Positions 23,139 through 25,288 of a stretch of DNA of 25,288 nucleotides are shown here, piece after piece. The notes beneath the pieces were generated by a model. It did not search any database, was not told the origin of the DNA, and saw nothing but the letters and a program-made list of their open reading frames with translations. The stretch spans positions 1 through 25,288 of the forward strand of contig CAZLEX010000024.1 of the NCBI GenBank assembly GCA_964558655.1, in the 5' to 3' direction. Made by a program: the position numbers and the translations under genes. This stretch comes from RGIG6353 sp964558655. GTDB taxonomy: Bacteria > Bacillota > Clostridia > Oscillospirales > SIG627. The first letter of the stretch is position 1, and each line of letters starts with the position of its first letter.

Positions 23139-23723
23139 ATGGCACTTGTACCAATGGTCGTTGAACAGACAGACAGAGGAGAGCGTTCGTACGACATTTA
23201 TTCCAGACTTCTTAATGACAGAGTGATTTTTCTGGCTGACGAAGTTAACGACGCAACAGCAACTCTCGTTGTGGCACAGCTTCTATATCTTGAAGCACAG
23301 GATCCGGATAAGGATATCAGTCTTTATATTAACAGTCCGGGCGGTTCCATAAGTGCCGGCATGGCAATTTATGACACCATGAATTTTATCAAGTGTGATG
23401 TTTCCACAATCTGTATAGGTATGGCGGCGAGTATGGGTGCATTTTTGCTTGCATCGGGAACAAAAGGAAAACGCTTTGCACTCCCGAACAGTGAAATTAT
23501 GATTCACCAGCCTCTCGGCGGGACTCGCGGACAGGCAACCGATATTAAGATTCATGCAGATCATATTATACGAATCCGTTCGAGAATGAACGAAATACTT
23601 GCCGAGCGTACGGGACGCGATATTGCCCAAATAGAGCGTGATACCGAACGGGATAACTTCCTTACAAGCGAGCAAGCCCTTGATTACGGACTTATAGATA
23701 AGGTCATCGACAAAAGAAGTTAA
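23139..23723 (+). CDS. clpP: ATP-dependent Clp protease proteolytic subunit
   Basis: 194 residues. The catalytic triad is complete: Ser98 (GMAASMGA), His123 (MIHQPLGG) and Asp172 (ERDNF). INSPGGSISAGMAIYDTM forms the oxyanion strand. AAAGGAGG before the ATG is a strong ribosome site. It pairs with ClpX encoded next, and a terminator lies between them. Confidence 0.97.
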   Translation: MALVPMVVEQTDRGERSYDIYSRLLNDRVIFLADEVNDATATLVVAQLLYLEAQDPDKDISLYINSPGGSISAGMAIYDTMNFIKCDVSTICIGMAASMGAFLLASGTKGKRFALPNSEIMIHQPLGGTRGQATDIKIHADHIIRIRSRMNEILAERTGRDIAQIERDTERDNFLTSEQALDYGLIDKVIDKRS

Positions 23724-23727
23724 AGCG

Positions 23728-23756
23728 AAACGGGGCAGTTTTCTGCCCCGTTTTTT
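23728..23756 (+). terminator. Rho-independent terminator after clpP
   Basis: CGGGGCAG (23731-23738) and CTGCCCCG (23743-23750) form a perfect stem with a TTTT loop, extended by three A-T pairs and followed by six T. clpX starts 26 bases later, so it depends on readthrough or on a promoter that I cannot see. Confidence 0.92.
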
Positions 23757-23781
23757 CAAGTAATCATTTTGAGAGGTTAAT

Positions 23782-25023
23782 ATGCAAATAAATGAAAACA
23801 AGTGTTCTTTTTGCAATCGCGAAGAAAAAGACGCCGGTACCCTTATAAAAGGTCCCGACGGAGTTAAAATTTGCAAGCAGTGCGTGGAGTTTTGCTCCAT
23901 GATTTTTGATACAAACGAAGAAAAAGAAAAAAATTGCAACGGTCTGAATTTTTCAGAGTTACCCACTCCCGAAGAAATCAAAAAAACTCTTGACGAATAT
24001 GTTATAGGGCAGGACAGAGCGAAAATTACTCTTTCCGTTGCCGTTTACAATCATTATAAAAGAATACTTCAAAAAAAGGAAAAAGACGACGAGACGGAAA
24101 TACAAAAAAGCAATGTTTTGCTTTTAGGACCGACGGGTGTAGGAAAAACATATCTTGCTTCAACCCTTGCCAAAACTCTTAAAGTTCCGTTTGCCATTGC
24201 CGATGCAACTACATTAACCGAAGCCGGTTATGTAGGTGAAGATGTCGAAAATATTCTTCTGAGACTTATACAGGCAGCCGACTTTGATATTGAGCGGGCA
24301 GAGCAGGGCATTATATACATCGATGAAATAGATAAAATTTCTCGTCGCAGCGAAAACCGTTCCATAACCCGTGATGTATCCGGAGAGGGAGTACAGCAGG
24401 CACTTTTGAAAATATTGGAAGGTACTGTCGCAAATGTTCCTCCTCAAGGTGGAAGAAAGCACCCAAATCAAGAATTTATAAAGATTGACACTTCAAATAT
24501 TCTTTTCATATGCGGAGGTGCATTTGACGGAATTGAAGAAATCATTAAACGGCGTACCGGTAAACAGACTATAGGATACGGAGCGTCAATTCAAACAAAA
24601 GCCGAAAAAGAATCGTTTAAAACGCTTAAAGATATCGAAGCTCACGATCTCGTAAAATACGGAATTATTCCGGAACTTGTGGGAAGAATCCCTATGATTG
24701 TTTCACTTGATGCACTGGACGAGAAGGCTTTTTGTAAGATACTTTCGGAACCTAAAAACAGTCTTATAAAGCAATACGGAAAATTGTTTGAAATGGACGG
24801 AGTTGAGCTTGAATTCAAACCCGATGCAATTGTTGAGGTTGCACGGCTTGCTAAAGAACGCAATACAGGTGCAAGAGGACTGCGTGCTATTATGGAAAAT
24901 CTGATGCTTGAGTATATGTATTCAATTCCGTCGGATAAAACTGTCAAAAAAATCACATTTTCTTCCGATACGGTTAAGGGATTGAAAAAAGCAAAACTCA
25001 CAAAACGCAAAGAAAAAAAATAA
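23782..25023 (+). CDS. clpX: ATP-dependent Clp protease ATP-binding subunit
   Basis: 413 residues. The N-terminal zinc-binding domain has Cys8, Cys11, Cys31 and Cys34. The AAA+ domain has GPTGVGKT (117-124), pore loop GYVGED (150-155), Walker B IIYIDEID (178-185), RKHPNQEF and the sensor motif GARGLRAIME. It unfolds proteins and feeds them to ClpP. GAGAGG precedes the ATG. Confidence 0.97.
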   Translation: MQINENKCSFCNREEKDAGTLIKGPDGVKICKQCVEFCSMIFDTNEEKEKNCNGLNFSELPTPEEIKKTLDEYVIGQDRAKITLSVAVYNHYKRILQKKEKDDETEIQKSNVLLLGPTGVGKTYLASTLAKTLKVPFAIADATTLTEAGYVGEDVENILLRLIQAADFDIERAEQGIIYIDEIDKISRRSENRSITRDVSGEGVQQALLKILEGTVANVPPQGGRKHPNQEFIKIDTSNILFICGGAFDGIEEIIKRRTGKQTIGYGASIQTKAEKESFKTLKDIEAHDLVKYGIIPELVGRIPMIVSLDALDEKAFCKILSEPKNSLIKQYGKLFEMDGVELEFKPDAIVEVARLAKERNTGARGLRAIMENLMLEYMYSIPSDKTVKKITFSSDTVKGLKKAKLTKRKEKK

Positions 25024-25028
25024 TCCCG

Positions 25029-25064
25029 ACGCACTCTTAAACAATATTAAGAGTGCGTTTTGTT
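25029..25064 (+). terminator. Rho-independent terminator after clpX
   Basis: ACGCACTCTTAA (25029-25040) pairs perfectly over 12 bases with 25047-25058, followed by TTTTGTT. It is five bases after the clpX stop. Confidence 0.85.
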
Positions 25065-25183
25065 AATTTGAAATACCGGCATTGTTTGATACAATTTGTG
25101 AAAAGAATTTATATTTTTGCTGCAAAATTATCATAAATTTGTTTTCTTTCACTATTTATTTGTACAAAAAAGCAATAAAATTG

Positions 25184-25212
25184 TTGCAATGCAATAAATA
25201 ATATGTTAGAAT
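25184..25212 (+). promoter_or_regulatory. Promoter of the last, partial gene
   Basis: TTGCAA (25184-25189), 17 bases, TAGAAT (25207-25212) with TGT before it as an extended -10. The ATG is 33 bases downstream. Confidence 0.65.
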
Positions 25213-25244
25213 GAAGAAAAATAAATTTAATCCCGGAGGTAACA

Positions 25245-25288
25245 ATGAAAAAAATCTTGAGTCTTACTTTGGCAGTCCTTATGCTCTT
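25245..25288 (+). CDS. Partial CDS, probable exported protein or lipoprotein
   Basis: Only 14 full codons lie in the window: MKKILSLTLAVLML. Two Lys followed by a hydrophobic run is the start of a signal peptide. GGAGG lies six bases upstream of the ATG. Mature function cannot be seen; a solute-binding lipoprotein would be one common possibility. Confidence 0.75.
   Translation, partial: MKKILSLTLAVLML

Overview
The window reads as chromosome of a low-GC Gram-positive bacterium of the class Clostridia, most likely an Oscillospirales/Ruminococcaceae-type gut lineage. This rests on Firmicutes-type promoters and Shine-Dalgarno sites, the run of DUF6062, DNA glycosylase, lepB, rbgA, rnhB, yraN and thrC, a DUF1540 protein, and tig-clpP-clpX. 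TGA ends several genes, so the code looks standard. The placement is inference from gene content; no database was searched.

Region 1 (1-363): a strong promoter drives tRNA-Leu(TAA) and initiator tRNA-fMet(CAT), closed by a hairpin terminator. Region 2 (364-787): about 420 bases with no confident gene, holding hairpins, overlapping small frames and an orphan Shine-Dalgarno/ATG.

Region 3 (788-9980, minus strand) is the most unusual part. It is clearly more AT-rich than the rest: sampled 60-base lines hand-counted at 18-28% GC, against 35-57% in the right-hand genes. An AraC-type regulator is followed by an eight-frame operon: a radical SAM/SPASM enzyme, two half-size ABC exporters, an N-terminal domain and a P-loop kinase domain of an HPr-kinase-like protein, a small S26 (Ser/His) signal-peptidase-like protein, an NTP_transf_5 nucleotidyltransferase, and a protein with a CBM9-like domain. 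The set resembles a peptide modification, cleavage and export locus, with kinase and nucleotidyltransferase tailoring as known from some lasso peptides. No precursor peptide could be identified. Two of its genes look broken: the kinase is split by a -1 frame change, and the nucleotidyltransferase is separated from the CBM9-like part by one in-frame TAA. The locus may be decaying, recoded, or carry assembly errors.

Region 4 (9988-11099, minus): an AlkD-type DNA alkylation repair protein behind a small membrane protein, from their own promoter. Region 5 (11186-14082, plus): galU, dCMP deaminase, rimI and tsaD from a consensus promoter. The 14083-14221 gap carries three DnaA-box-like sites. Region 6 (14222-20529, plus): a tightly overlapping operon for DUF6062, OGG-type glycosylase, a Cys-rich protein, signal peptidase I, RbgA, RNase HII, YraN and threonine synthase. 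Region 7 (20536-25288): a DUF1540 protein (minus), a metallophosphoesterase, trigger factor, ClpP and ClpX (protein folding and quality control), two clear terminators, and the first codons of a probable exported protein cut by the window end.
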